A DNA stretch of 64,000 nt, from assembly GCF_004342625.1 (NCBI RefSeq), contig NZ_SMAH01000005.1:1-64000 (forward strand), read 5' to 3'. The stretch comes from Tepidimonas ignava. Lineage in GTDB: Bacteria > Pseudomonadota > Gammaproteobacteria > Burkholderiales > Burkholderiaceae_C. Numbering within the stretch: the first letter of the stretch is position 1; the number at the start of each line of letters is the position of its first letter. The notes under the pieces were generated by a model. It was not told the DNA's origin, did not search any database, and saw only the letters and a list, made by a program, of their open reading frames with translations. A program made the translations under genes and the position numbers. Below are positions 63,602-64,000 of this stretch, in pieces.

Positions 63602-64000
63602 ATGACCACGTTGTTGGAAGTGAAAGACCTGGTGGTGGAGTTCCCCACCCGCCGCGGGGTGCTGCGCGCGCTCGACGGCGTGTCGTTCGACATCGCGCCG
63701 GGCGAAATCCTCGGGGTGGTGGGCGAGTCGGGGGCGGGCAAGTCGCTCACCGGCGCGGCCATCATCGGGCTGCTGGAGCCGCCGGGGCGCATCGCCGCGG
63801 GCGAAATCCGCTTGCAGGGCCAGCGCATCGACAACCTGCCGCCGGCGCAGCTGCGGCGCATCCGGGGCCGGCGCATCGGGGCCATCTTTCAGGACCCGCT
63901 GACCTCGCTCAACCCACTGTACACGGTGGGGCAGCAGCTGGTGGAGACGATCCGCACGCACCTGGATGTTTCGGCCGCCGAAGCGCGCCGCCGCGCCATC
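63602..64000 (+). CDS. ABC transporter ATPase, DppD-like, cut by window edge
   Basis: The first 133 codons are present; the gene continues past the right edge. Walker A is G-E-S-G-A-G-K-S and the Q-loop region is A-I-F-Q-D-P-L-T-S-L-N-P, both standard for oligopeptide transporter ATPases. The ATG at 63602 follows the DppC-like gene by 16 bp with GGGAGG upstream. Signature and Walker B lie outside the window. Confidence 0.93.
   Translation, partial: MTTLLEVKDLVVEFPTRRGVLRALDGVSFDIAPGEILGVVGESGAGKSLTGAAIIGLLEPPGRIAAGEIRLQGQRIDNLPPAQLRRIRGRRIGAIFQDPLTSLNPLYTVGQQLVETIRTHLDVSAAEARRRAI

Overview
The window is dense, GC-rich DNA from a betaproteobacterium, most likely order Burkholderiales (Comamonadaceae or a close relative). 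The evidence is gene order and family content: hpf-ptsN-hprK, fur facing bamE-dapB, leuS-lptE, divergent glnE and yhdP, and a PTS built only of regulatory proteins (mannose-type IIA, HPr, EI, PtsN, HprK). Genus cannot be fixed by eye. No rRNA, tRNA, CRISPR array, transposase or phage gene was seen. The longest stretch without a gene is about 230 bp.

Layout. 1-1.9 kb: an edge fragment of an AAA-ATPase-like gene, cytochrome b561, cytochrome c' and a TlpA-like lipoprotein. 2.0-8.7 kb: a signalling cluster of a stand-alone receiver, a very large hybrid histidine kinase and a receiver-GGDEF diguanylate cyclase. 8.7-9.8 kb: a thioredoxin-like protein and a lipoprotein. 9.8-12.2 kb: the PTS operon. 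12.3-26.9 kb: a Lap-type secretion and adhesion locus (ABC exporter, membrane fusion protein, LuxR-type regulator, 81-aa protein, 2439-aa adhesin, methyltransferase, GlcNAc-transferase-like protein). 27-33 kb: fadD, mtnN, higBA, corA and a patatin. 32.8-45.7 kb: hpf-ptsN-hprK, fur, bamE-dapB, a dienelactone hydrolase, leuS-lptE, then a chemoreceptor and an arginase, then holA and an NlpC/P60 peptidase. 45.7-49.5 kb: glutathione peroxidase and a small accessory block (LuxR-type response regulator, glycine-rich secreted protein, PilZ protein). 49.6-59.8 kb: glnE, yhdP, a nitrilase-family hydrolase, mltA and a phosphofructokinase. 59.9-64 kb: a peptide/opine-type ABC transporter cut by the window edge.

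How the genes may fit together. A c-di-GMP theme links distant parts of the window: a diguanylate cyclase with intact GGEEF and I-site, a LapA-type adhesin with an N-terminal retention module and an alanine-rich candidate LapG site, and a PilZ gene directly upstream of a second predicted type I secretion substrate. That substrate has about 300 residues of GGX/GXX triplets and is the least ordinary protein here. The adhesin is followed by a methyltransferase and a GlcNAc-transferase-like enzyme that could modify its Thr/Pro-rich linker. These links are inferences from gene order and domain content; the proteins themselves are mostly well supported.
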